The notes under the pieces were generated by a model. It was not told the DNA's origin. It saw only the letters and a program-made list of their open reading frames with translations, and did no database searches. From Candidatus Babelota bacterium (GTDB taxonomy: Bacteria; Babelota; Babeliae; Babelales; Vermiphilaceae): a stretch of 64,000 nucleotides of DNA. Location of the stretch: contig JAJCZC010000011.1 of the NCBI GenBank assembly GCA_029262575.1, forward strand, positions 1 through 64,000. Reading direction: 5' to 3'. The translations under genes were made by a program, and so were the position numbers. Positions 16,864-25,203 of this stretch are shown here, piece by piece (within the stretch, counting starts at the first letter, position 1; every line of letters begins with the position of its first letter).

Positions 16864-17667
16864 TTAATCCGTATAGTCATCAAGCGCGCAACAATAGATT
16901 TTGCCCAGTTGCACGGGAACTGCTATGGGGGATAAGCACCAAAATATTGTAGAAAGTCCGCAGGAAACGGCTTTATCTTTCCGGTCAATATTGCACATAA
17001 ACAAATCCTTGGTTTCTTTTTTTTGAGCTATTTGAGCATTTTTTTCCAACGCAACGAAGATGTTGGTCAGAGCTTTTTTTGATTCAATCGGTTTTTTTTC
17101 TTGCTCAAGAAAATTGTTGATGAGTTGCAGGTCTTTACTATTAACACTGTCGATGTTGCGCAAAAGGGAAGTAAGCTCTGAAATATTTTTTTTCTTTAAA
17201 AGTTTATTAATTGAACGTTTACAATGAGAGCATTTTTTAAAGGCTTGCTGGTTTTTTGAGCTTTTTGACAAACGTTCAAATTCATTTTGTAAAGGATCAA
17301 TATAGATAGTTTTGGTATTTTTAAATTGATTTGTGTATTTTCGAAAGATAGTTTTTATGCTGCTTGCAAAAAGAGGTTTATTTTGTTCATTATGTTCTTC
17401 TATGAAAGATAGGATGTTGCTGTAGGCTTCGTTTTTTTGTTCATGTGATGCTTTAGTATAATTTGAAACAGGGCGCAAAAGATCTAATACTATCTCTTTT
17501 TCTTTATTTTCGGCGCATATTTTTGTGCAATAAGGATCGTTGCAGCAATCGGAGGCGAGTATTTCCTGCTCATAATTGATTAATAATCCGGTGCGGTCAT
17601 CATCCGATGATGCTTGGAGGGTGAGTAATGTTGTGCATAATGATAGCATAAAAAGAATGTTCTTCAT
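16864..17667 (-). CDS. exported cysteine-containing protein, unknown
   Basis: A 267-residue protein with a signal peptide (MKNILFMLSLCTTLLTLQA) followed by SSDDD. Cys pairs occur near both ends (DCCNDPYCTKIC; KCSHCKRS; YCCALDD), and a hydrophobic stretch lies near the C-terminus (VSCGLSTIFWCLSPIAVPV) that could anchor it. The middle is lysine-rich and helical. Start supported by AAGGAAAGAATAG. The gene lies entirely between the two copies of the 157-bp repeat and is on the opposite strand, which suggests that it was inserted there. No family is recognised. Confidence 0.6.
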   Translation of the reverse strand: MKNILFMLSLCTTLLTLQASSDDDRTGLLINYEQEILASDCCNDPYCTKICAENKEKEIVLDLLRPVSNYTKASHEQKNEAYSNILSFIEEHNEQNKPLFASSIKTIFRKYTNQFKNTKTIYIDPLQNEFERLSKSSKNQQAFKKCSHCKRSINKLLKKKNISELTSLLRNIDSVNSKDLQLINNFLEQEKKPIESKKALTNIFVALEKNAQIAQKKETKDLFMCNIDRKDKAVSCGLSTIFWCLSPIAVPVQLGKIYCCALDDYTD

Positions 17668-17742
17668 CTATTCTTTCCTTTTTAATGTGATTGTTTTGTT
17701 TTGAATTCTATCAGAAAAAAATAATGAGCACAATGCATAGAC

Positions 17743-17899
17743 TGATCGTGCAAAACTGATTGCATGGCTAAGTTTAGCCAATATTGTCAGCATTGGGGCG
17801 GGCATGTATGGCGTGTGGATTACGCGATATTAAAAACTAGCTTTTTCTACCAAAACTTGAGGCGACTGAACAGTTCAGTTGCCTTTTTTTTCGCATAAA
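17743..17899 (+). repeat. 157-bp direct repeat, copy B
   Basis: Second copy of 16624-16780. It carries a headless end of the membrane-protein gene (no start) plus its terminator. The minus-strand gene 17847-20357 uses part of this copy as its last codons. Confidence 0.85.
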
Positions 17900-20357
17900 A
17901 ATAGCCCAATTTAACAGAGTCAATAAGTGTTGGGGAATAATCGGTAGGTGCGCTATGCTGTTTTTTATATTCTTTAATAAGTGCATCGGCAAATGCTTGA
18001 TTGTTCCATTTTAATGCTATATCTATAGGTGTCATGCCATCTTCTGAACGCGCATGAATATTTGCACCTAATTGCACTAACTTGAGTGCAACCGTTTGAT
18101 TTTTATCGTTACAGGCAATGTGAAGGGCCGTCACTCCTTTAGAGCTTTTTGCATCTACACTCACGCCATAATCTTTTAATAGTTTGAGTTGATGCATCCG
18201 ATTGCCATTATAAGCATTATAGAGTAAGTCGGGAGATTTGTTCGGATCAGCACCAAGTTTGAGCAACAAGTGAATTGTTTTATCGCTGTAAGATGCAGCT
18301 CTATCCAAAATAGAATCGCCAGCATAGCCTAATCGTGCATTAATGCCGCCAAGTCTATCAAAAAAAGCAAGCAATGTTGTGCGCAAGGTGGTATTTTGAT
18401 CGATCTCATTTTGCATTTTTTTGTCAAATGTTTTGATAATTTCAGGTGCAAGATTATCAAATGAACATGTGGTCAATTGATGTTGGAGTGTGCTTAGCAA
18501 TAGTTTATAATCATCAGATTGATCAATTTGCTCGCATATTTCTTTCACGGCACTTTTGACTGCTTGGCTGATAGCAAAGTTGCTCATATGTGGGTGATGA
18601 GTGGCCATTCTTTGAGCAAAGCCTAAATTCCAATCTCGTGATGTTGGCCATTGTTTGGCTGAAAGTGCTAAATGATGTAGGCCAGCTAGGCTGTGTGGTT
18701 GCACTAAATAATCAGGACTTTCTTCGTTGCATAATCGTTGTGTGATCAAGTTGTTCAAGGGTAAAAATCGGTTGCTTTTTGAGTTATTGCGGCTCGTCTT
18801 ATTTTTTTGGCTTAACATCTGTAGATTCATGCGGTCTTCCGTCTGAGAAAGAGCGACTCGTTGTGGGGTTTCAAGATGAGTGTGACCGCCATTATGAGAA
18901 ACACAAACATATGCACTGATTAGAGCTCCTGAGGGCTTTGTTATCATAAAGTATAGTTGATGTTCACCGATTTTATGGATTTCAATTGTTTGCTGTTCCG
19001 TTGAGATGAGTTTTGCTAAAGCTTGATAGTCTTGTGCATGTGTGCCAAACAAAATATTGAGCACGCGCAGAAAATTGTCTAAACCTGATGCGATTATATA
19101 GGCATTATCTTCATCATTGTTCTGGCGATAGATAACATTTTTGTGACCCGAGACCATATCCATCCATGCTTGATGTGCATTTCTCTCGTGGACTTTATCA
19201 AAGTTAGCATGTGTGCGATAAAAGTTAATGAAATTTTTATTGAGTTTGAGAGTCTGTGGCAATAATTCAATGTTAAACGTTTTTTGTGACGTGGTTAAAA
19301 TAAGGTTGCATAGATCGCGTAATGTCGCTTCCACACAAGTTGCCCATGGTGTTTGTTCTTTAAAGCCGAGATGCGTATATTTTATCATCGGTGGCCACGG
19401 ATTGCCAAAGTCGCGTCTGTCAATTTCATGCGCAACAACGCGTTCATAATTATCATGTGATTCGATACTTGCAACGTGTAGGTCTTTTTTTGTATCGAAA
19501 TAATGGTCTATAGTTTCTGTCCAGTCTTCAGATGCCGCAAGTTCTTCAGGTCTGTATGATTCATCGGTTAATAATCGGCTGCCAAGTTGTGCTTTTTTTG
19601 TGCAAAATAGTGGTGTGTGTTGTGCTGCGGTGTGCATATACTCGTTAAGTTCTGTTTTTTGAGTGGCTTTTTGCCACAATGCAGAAGTTAAGATGCCATA
19701 AGGATAATAATAGGGATAAGGGGCAGGTTTGTTTTTTTTGTTGGTTGATAATTCTTTTGCTTGTACTAATGTGTTGAGCAAACTGCGGACTTTGCCTGCT
19801 GAAAGTTTTGATTTTTTGCCAAATGTAGCGCGATGTGTTTGTCGCCATTGTTTGGTAATTTTTGCTTGAACATCTTCTTCTTGTAAGCGATCATTTTCTA
19901 GATGGCCCAAAACGGTACCGGCCAATGTTGCATCAAGTGATGCACCAGGCATGCCTTTGTGTTTTGTTGGATTAACGCCATCACTGCCTTTGTGAAATAG
20001 GCCAAACTTTTTATCTTTCACCAATTGCGCCATCGGGCAATCTTCATCACCATAATCATAGAGATTCTTTACCACTGGCATCATGCTAGCACCAACAGAG
20101 GGTGATAAATGACGGTATTTTTTGGCGATAACTGAATCAGTGCCTTTTAGATTAGCAGCACTTAGAAGTGTGCGTTTTTGCATGATGTTACCAGCATTGC
20201 CATTGTTGTTTAATTTGAAAAACAGGTCCAGATTCTTGTTTTCAGATTTAGAAAAAAGACCTCTGGTTTTTTGTAGTGTTTTGCAAAGTTGTGATGTTCT
20301 TGCATTAGTAAAATGTAGTGATGAGAGTGCCAAAAGGGCAATGATGTGATGTTTCAC
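17847..20357 (-). CDS. large exported protein with C-terminal ankyrin repeats
   Basis: An 836-residue protein with a signal peptide (MKHHIIALLALSSLHFTNA), a long unassigned region, and about four ankyrin repeats at roughly residues 660-800 (LLKLGADPNKSPDLLYNAYN; GVTALHIACNDKNQTVALKL; DGMTPIDIALKW). Around residues 335-341 the sequence QTPWATC places a cysteine six residues after a glutamine, as in papain-like active sites. A GGHTHLE segment follows later. This is only a weak hint of a cysteine-hydrolase domain. The start is a GTG with GGAG six bases before it. The last codons lie inside terminator repeat copy B. An exported ankyrin protein suggests contact with host proteins; the function is not established. 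Confidence 0.72.
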   Translation of the reverse strand: MKHHIIALLALSSLHFTNARTSQLCKTLQKTRGLFSKSENKNLDLFFKLNNNGNAGNIMQKRTLLSAANLKGTDSVIAKKYRHLSPSVGASMMPVVKNLYDYGDEDCPMAQLVKDKKFGLFHKGSDGVNPTKHKGMPGASLDATLAGTVLGHLENDRLQEEDVQAKITKQWRQTHRATFGKKSKLSAGKVRSLLNTLVQAKELSTNKKNKPAPYPYYYPYGILTSALWQKATQKTELNEYMHTAAQHTPLFCTKKAQLGSRLLTDESYRPEELAASEDWTETIDHYFDTKKDLHVASIESHDNYERVVAHEIDRRDFGNPWPPMIKYTHLGFKEQTPWATCVEATLRDLCNLILTTSQKTFNIELLPQTLKLNKNFINFYRTHANFDKVHERNAHQAWMDMVSGHKNVIYRQNNDEDNAYIIASGLDNFLRVLNILFGTHAQDYQALAKLISTEQQTIEIHKIGEHQLYFMITKPSGALISAYVCVSHNGGHTHLETPQRVALSQTEDRMNLQMLSQKNKTSRNNSKSNRFLPLNNLITQRLCNEESPDYLVQPHSLAGLHHLALSAKQWPTSRDWNLGFAQRMATHHPHMSNFAISQAVKSAVKEICEQIDQSDDYKLLLSTLQHQLTTCSFDNLAPEIIKTFDKKMQNEIDQNTTLRTTLLAFFDRLGGINARLGYAGDSILDRAASYSDKTIHLLLKLGADPNKSPDLLYNAYNGNRMHQLKLLKDYGVSVDAKSSKGVTALHIACNDKNQTVALKLVQLGANIHARSEDGMTPIDIALKWNNQAFADALIKEYKKQHSAPTDYSPTLIDSVKLGYFYAKKKATELFSRLKFW
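17860..17892 (+). terminator. duplicated terminator inside the 3' end of a minus-strand gene
   Basis: Stem AGGCGACTGAAC / GTTCAGTTGCCT plus eight T's, a copy of 16741-16772. On the minus strand it encodes the residues KKATELFSRLK near the end of the ankyrin protein. Confidence 0.7.
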
Positions 20358-20488
20358 CTAGATCTCCATTTATTGATATAACCTCTTTCATATAATTACA
20401 AGTATACATAAATGCCATGCTTTGTCAATTGGCATTTGCTCTAGGCAAAAAGTGTTTTCTATTTGAAATGTTCGTGTTTTCGGATGGG

Positions 20489-21586
20489 TTATTTGCTAAA
20501 CCACCAATAGGCACTCAATGCTATAACACCAGCAGCTAAAGTGAATAAAGCTGTATTTTTGAACCAACTTGTGGTTGTTTCAACTGGTGTGAGCTGTTCT
20601 TGAACAAAAGAGCTAAACCATGCCCTAGGTGCTTGTTCAACACTTTTTTTATCGGTTGTGCGTTCTTGATAAAAGGTGCGTTCGTAGCCAAGTTCTTTTA
20701 ATCCGCGCTCAACATGTTGAATATGCAGATCGCCTGCAGCGATAATAATTGGTTTTGCTTCATTGTTTTGAATATGTTTTGTGTGAATTTCGTGCACAAT
20801 GCGTGGATCAAGATATGCATTTGCGTGTGAAATGCATATTTCATAGAAGTATCTTTTTGGAGCTTCTGAAGTATAGGGTAGGTAATTGTAATATTTTTGA
20901 GTGAATTCTGATATATGTTCCCAAACTATTTTGGCATGTGATTTTGCTTTTTTTCGAGTAAATGATTTTCGTATAAAGGCATAGATATCTTCACTATTTT
21001 TTTTGAGTTCATTTAGAAGTTGGTTGAGTGCATTTGCAGCATCATTGATATACGCTTTATAAAAGGTAATATCCTTATACTCAGGGTATGCTTCAATCTC
21101 TTTTATAACATTATCAAATAGTTCCACCATATGTCTTGTGCTGATGATTCCGTGGTCTTTTACTATTTCATTTATCCAGGTAATTGAACCTGCAAGTTTG
21201 AGATGACGAATTTCAACATTTTTAACCGAGATGTTATTTTTGAGACAGTTTTGCGTTAAACCATGCAATACATCAGTGAATAACATGTGCTTTTTTGCTA
21301 CATCTGTTTTAAGTATGTTCAGGGTTCGATCGGCGACCTCTTTGGATGTTAATTGATAAAGATCACCTGGATGTACACTATCTTCAACAATAACATGTGC
21401 ATCAAACTCCTGTGCAAGTGAAATAATTGCATTTTGATGTGATATGCGCATTGCATCAGAACCAATGCCATGATGGTCAGATAATGCTATGATGTGTTGA
21501 TTTCCACGTTTATAGATACGTACCCATTCAATAAGCGCATGTGCTGGCATGCAAAATGTGATACATAGTAGTAGTAGTTTCTTCAA
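20489..21586 (-). CDS. exported, anchored protein with TraB/ChaN/EreA-like motifs, third paralog
   Basis: A 365-residue paralog of the 11095-12243 product: signal peptide (MKKLLLLCITFCMPAHA), IALSDHHGIG (H39), HVIVEDSVH (E68), a late IIIAAGDLHIQHVERGL (H288), and a C-terminal anchor NTALFTLAAGVIALSAYWWF. All three putative active-site motifs are intact. The TTG start at 21586 is chosen because GGAGGC lies five bases upstream and the protein then begins with MKKLL like its paralog; a longer in-frame ATG start has no ribosome site. It stands alone, about 8 kb from the other two copies. Substrate unknown. Confidence 0.62.
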   Translation of the reverse strand: MKKLLLLCITFCMPAHALIEWVRIYKRGNQHIIALSDHHGIGSDAMRISHQNAIISLAQEFDAHVIVEDSVHPGDLYQLTSKEVADRTLNILKTDVAKKHMLFTDVLHGLTQNCLKNNISVKNVEIRHLKLAGSITWINEIVKDHGIISTRHMVELFDNVIKEIEAYPEYKDITFYKAYINDAANALNQLLNELKKNSEDIYAFIRKSFTRKKAKSHAKIVWEHISEFTQKYYNYLPYTSEAPKRYFYEICISHANAYLDPRIVHEIHTKHIQNNEAKPIIIAAGDLHIQHVERGLKELGYERTFYQERTTDKKSVEQAPRAWFSSFVQEQLTPVETTTSWFKNTALFTLAAGVIALSAYWWFSK

Positions 21587-21790
21587 AATAGCCTCCAGAT
21601 TCACTTTTTGTCTTTTTTTATATCCTAATAGTAACAGTTTTGCAGAAAAGGTCAATTAGGTAAAATGATCTATATTTTAGGTATTTATAGGTGTTTGTGT
21701 GCTGTAATGGAAGTTGTGATATTACAATTGAAGATGTTTGTTAAGCGTTCATACGATAGTTATTATATAGTTCTATCTTTTCAAAGAAAA

Positions 21791-21870
21791 ATCCTTCGAC
21801 AGGCTCAGGATGAGGAACTTTGAGAATTCTTAAAATTTATAAAATCATCATCCTGAGCTTGTCGAAGGAT
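21791..21870. repeat. intergenic inverted repeat
   Basis: Arms of 23 bases (21791-21813 and 21848-21870) pair with one or two mismatches around a 34-base loop. The arms contain TCCTTCGACA and its complement TGTCGAAGGA in near-perfect form, plus CTCAGGATGA. The motif reappears inside the inverted repeat at 60857-61054. The gap 21656-21908 holds nothing else I can identify. Confidence 0.8.
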
Positions 21871-21908
21871 ATTCCGTAAAAATTTTTGGTGCACAACGTT
21901 ATTGAACA

Positions 21909-22430
21909 TCAACCAAAAATAAAGCTTATTTCACGTTTAGCCGATTCAGTTGAATCAGAGCCATGTGCAGCGTTTTTGCTTTTACTTTCAGCGAACATTT
22001 TGCGCACGGTGCCCATATTGGCTTGTGCAGGATCGGTTGCGCCCAACAATGCACGCCAATCGGTGATTGCATTTTCTTTTTCGAGCATTAACGTGATAAC
22101 TGGGCCAGATGTAATATAGGCAACCAAATCGCTATAAAAAGGACGGCCTTTGTGTTCAGCATAAAAAGTTTCCGCTTCTTTTTTGGTCAAGGAGCGTTTT
22201 TCCATGCGAATGATGTTAAAGCCATTTTGTTCAATCAATTTGATGATGTCGCCTGTTAAGCCTTTTTGGACGGCCTCTGGTTTAAGCATTGCGTAGGTGC
22301 GTTCAACTTTAGTGATTGGCGCAACAGCGACTTTGGTTGTTGGAGCTTTAGCAGTTGCTTTGCAGCATGATTCAGCGAGAGCAAGATTGCCGAGTGCCAG
22401 TAATGCGATTATAGTTAATTGTTTTTTCAT
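21909..22430 (-). CDS. exported nucleoside diphosphate kinase paralog
   Basis: A 173-residue protein: signal peptide (MKKQLTIIALLALGNLALA), a linker of about 20 residues rich in Lys/Thr/Ala, and then a complete NDK fold. It has RTYAMLKPEAVQKGL, HKGRPFYSDLVAYITSGPV, WRALLGATDP and the catalytic-site block KNAAHGSDSTESA (H156). NDK moves the gamma-phosphate between nucleoside triphosphates and diphosphates through phosphohistidine. All obvious catalytic residues are present. It lies downstream of the normal ndk on the same strand, past a strong terminator. Export to the periplasm or beyond is inferred from the leader. Confidence 0.85.
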   Translation of the reverse strand: MKKQLTIIALLALGNLALAESCCKATAKAPTTKVAVAPITKVERTYAMLKPEAVQKGLTGDIIKLIEQNGFNIIRMEKRSLTKKEAETFYAEHKGRPFYSDLVAYITSGPVITLMLEKENAITDWRALLGATDPAQANMGTVRKMFAESKSKNAAHGSDSTESAKREISFIFG

Positions 22431-22462
22431 ATGTGATCCCCCTATGGATAAAAGTTGAAAAA

Positions 22463-22499
22463 CGATAAGAAGGTAGGAACATTGTTCCTACCTTCTTAT
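22463..22499 (-). terminator. terminator between ndk and the exported ndk paralog
   Basis: Perfect long stem of ATAAGAAGGTAGGAAC with its complement around a three-base loop. On the minus strand it is followed by CGTTTTT. It separates the rpsA-ndk transcript from the exported paralog, which must have its own promoter or rely on read-through. Confidence 0.8.
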
Positions 22500-22532
22500 T
22501 TTAATTACATTATTAAATGTAATGCAATCTAT

Positions 22533-22937
22533 TTATAGATCGTGGAAAAAGAAACGAATTTCTTGTGCAGCAGTTTCAGGCGCATCAGAGCCATGAACCG
22601 CATTTTTTCCAATGCTCTCAGCATAGAGTTTACGAATAGTGCCATCCGCAGCTTCAGCTGGATTAGTTGCACCCATCAAATCACGCCATGCTTTGATTGC
22701 GCCATCTTTTTCAAGTGCCATAACCACAACAGGGCCGGAGCTGATAAATTCAACTAATTCGCCAAAAAACGGACGTTCTTTGTGCACTGCATAAAATGCT
22801 TTGCCATGATCTTCGGCCATTGTGAGCTTTTGCATACGCACAATGTTGAAGCCGTTTTCTTCGATCATATCAATGATTTTACCGGCATTCTTTTTGCTCA
22901 CTGCATCAGGTTTAATAATAGCTAATGTACGTTCCAT
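22533..22937 (-). CDS. ndk: nucleoside diphosphate kinase (cytosolic)
   Basis: A 134-residue NDK of normal length: TLAIIKPDAVSKK, HKERPFFGELVEFISSGPV, WRDLMGATNP and KNAVHGSDAPETA, with H115 as the phosphorylated residue (H117 in E. coli). It balances NTP and dNTP pools in the cytosol. Its ATG overlaps the rpsA stop by one base (TAATG), so translation is probably coupled to ribosomal protein S1. The exported paralog next to it shares clear similarity and probably came from a tandem duplication. Confidence 0.97.
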   Translation of the reverse strand: MERTLAIIKPDAVSKKNAGKIIDMIEENGFNIVRMQKLTMAEDHGKAFYAVHKERPFFGELVEFISSGPVVVMALEKDGAIKAWRDLMGATNPAEAADGTIRKLYAESIGKNAVHGSDAPETAAQEIRFFFHDL

Positions 22938-24721
22938 TATTTATCCTCATCTTTACGTGCAGCATGTTCTTCAAGAGCAATTTGGAATTGACTCTTTGTT
23001 TTTGAAGCAGCTTGAGTAACTTTAGGAGCTTTCTTAGGGGCTCTTGGACGGTCAACTCTTGGCTGATGACTTCTTACTTCACCTTCAAGTTTTGGACTTA
23101 ATCCAAGCTTGTGTTCGTCTTTGTTAACATTCACCACACGGTATTGGTGTTTTTCACCAACCTTGAGGATCTCTTCAAGTTTATCAACACCGCGATCAGC
23201 ATATTCAGAAATATGTACCAATCCTTCGATGCCGCTTGGTAATCTAACAAATGCACCGAAATTGGTGATTTTTGAAATTTCACCATCGATGATTTTACCC
23301 ACAGGGTATTCATCTTCGATCAATTTCCAAGGATCTTCACTTAATTGTTTAATACCAAGTGAAACTTTCTTGCTGTCCTTATCAACACCAAGAACAATAG
23401 CTTCTACTTCGTTGCTACGTTTATAGATGTCACCGGGATGTTCAATATGTTCAGTCCAAGAAAGATCAGAGATGTGTACCAGGCCATCGATGCCAGGAAT
23501 CAACTGTACGAACACACCAAAATCGGTAATGTTGCTGATGGTTCCTTTGATCTTTTCGCCAATTTGAAACTTCTCGGCGATCGTGTCCCAAGGATTTTTA
23601 GCTAGTTGTTTGATGCTCAATGACATGCGACGGTTGTCTTTATCAAGTGAAACCACAAGTACTTCAACTTCATCGCTAACTTTAAACTTATCGCGTAAGT
23701 CTGCAATGCGATCAGTCCAAGAAATTTCTGAAATGTGCACAAGCCCTTCAATGCCTTTAGCGATTTCAACAAAAAGACCGTAATCGGTAATGCTTGACAC
23801 TTTACCTTTGATCTGAGCGCCTTCCTTGAGATCTTCAGTAACTTTTTCCCAAGGGTTGTCAGTGAGCTGTTTCAAGCCAAGAGAGATTTTTTCGTTGTCT
23901 TTATCGAATGATAATACTTTAGTCGTGATAACATCGCCAATTCTTACCAATTCGCTTGGGTGTGAAATACGTCCCCAGGTCATATCGGTAATATGAAGTA
24001 AGCCATCTACGCCACCGATATCGATAAACACACCATAGTTGGTGATGTTTTTAACGGTTCCTTGAATAGTTTGTCCTTCAGACAATGTATCAAGAATCTT
24101 TTTGCGTGCTTCTGAACGTTGTTCAGATAGATGTTTACGGCGAGAGATAATCACATTACCACGTTTTTGGTTTACTTTGATGATGTTTGCTGTAATGCTT
24201 TGACCAACATATTGATCAAAATCGGTTACACGTTGTAGGTCAATTTGTGAACCTGGCAAGAATGCCGGAATGCCGATATCGACAGACAATCCACCTTTAA
24301 CTTTGTGTGTAACAATACCTTGAACCGGTTTATCTTCTTCGAATAGCTTAATAATTTCAGTCCAAGCCTTGAGAGCTTTAGCTTTTTCATATGAAAGTAC
24401 AACATTGCCGTCGATGCTTTCAAGCTCATCTAGAATGACTTCAATTTCGTCGCCAACTTTGTATTTCTTTAGTTCGTGTGGGCCGAATTCATAGCGTGAA
24501 ATAAGGCCTTCAGATTTATAGTTGATATCAACTAACACGCCATCTGAACTTAGGTCGATGATTTTACCAACAATAAGTTTGCCTGGTGACATATGGTCGA
24601 GAATGCCTTCATAAAAAGCAGCAATCTCTTGTTGCATTTCCGGTGAAATTTCAAGCGAAATATCTTCTGCCAGAACATCAGCTTTCGCAAACTGTTCCGG
24701 GCGTATTAACTCTTTTGCCAT
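22937..24721 (-). CDS. rpsA: 30S ribosomal protein S1
   Basis: A 594-residue protein with six S1/OB repeats. Each repeat has the strand-loop-strand core G-x-I-x-x-I-T-x-(Y/F)-G-x-F-V followed by G-L-(L/V)-H-I-(T/S) (clearest in repeats 3 to 6). Repeats 1 and 2 are more diverged, as usual, since they bind the ribosome. The protein recruits mRNA to the 30S subunit. The C-terminal tail is basic and ends with a charged segment. It starts at ATG 24721 and is the first gene of rpsA-ndk. Confidence 0.96.
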   Translation of the reverse strand: MAKELIRPEQFAKADVLAEDISLEISPEMQQEIAAFYEGILDHMSPGKLIVGKIIDLSSDGVLVDINYKSEGLISRYEFGPHELKKYKVGDEIEVILDELESIDGNVVLSYEKAKALKAWTEIIKLFEEDKPVQGIVTHKVKGGLSVDIGIPAFLPGSQIDLQRVTDFDQYVGQSITANIIKVNQKRGNVIISRRKHLSEQRSEARKKILDTLSEGQTIQGTVKNITNYGVFIDIGGVDGLLHITDMTWGRISHPSELVRIGDVITTKVLSFDKDNEKISLGLKQLTDNPWEKVTEDLKEGAQIKGKVSSITDYGLFVEIAKGIEGLVHISEISWTDRIADLRDKFKVSDEVEVLVVSLDKDNRRMSLSIKQLAKNPWDTIAEKFQIGEKIKGTISNITDFGVFVQLIPGIDGLVHISDLSWTEHIEHPGDIYKRSNEVEAIVLGVDKDSKKVSLGIKQLSEDPWKLIEDEYPVGKIIDGEISKITNFGAFVRLPSGIEGLVHISEYADRGVDKLEEILKVGEKHQYRVVNVNKDEHKLGLSPKLEGEVRSHQPRVDRPRAPKKAPKVTQAASKTKSQFQIALEEHAARKDEDK

Positions 24722-24939
24722 GTATTTGAGCTCCGTTGACCAGAAAAGGTCAATTCCTATAGAAGGGATGTTTAGAGGGTTTAAAAGTAAAATAATTAAC
24801 TATGTAAATATAGCATTGTCTGCATCTTATGGCAAATATGATGCAATTTTACGCATTGGTTCAGGTATTTTTTTTCACTAAATTCTATTTGGTAATAATT
24901 TCTGGGTTTTGTTATTCTTAGTATGTAGAAAACGTAATT

Positions 24940-25090
24940 CCTTTTTTTGTCATCCTCGAAGGGGATCCAGGCCAATGTAACTTTTGATTACAAATAAATT
25001 TTGTCAGAAATATTGTACTTACAATGTGTATGTCTCATTATGATTCAAATGATAGTTGCCTGGATCCCCTTCGAGGATGACAAAAAAAGG
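24940..25090. repeat. long perfect inverted repeat upstream of rpsA
   Basis: Two arms of 33 bases (24940-24972 and 25058-25090) are exact reverse complements around an 85-base loop; the centre of each arm contains TCCTCGAAGGGGATCCAGGC or its complement. A diverged third arm is visible at about 25156-25187 (GCCTGGATCTTTAAGCCGGG). The gap 24722-25203 holds no gene that I can support; the rpsA promoter should lie in it. Confidence 0.88.
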
Positions 25091-25203
25091 AAAAAAATTT
25101 CAATAAGAAAGCCCTTGTAAGTTAGTGGTTATTCACCCGATTACCCTATCCTTTTGCCTGGATCTTTAAGCCGGGGATGATAAAAAAATGGCAATGCTTG
25201 ATC

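Noticed and set aside
24940-25090. CRISPR array or attachment site at the long inverted repeat
   Set aside because: There are only two arms in opposite orientation with no regular spacers, no cas genes and no integrase.
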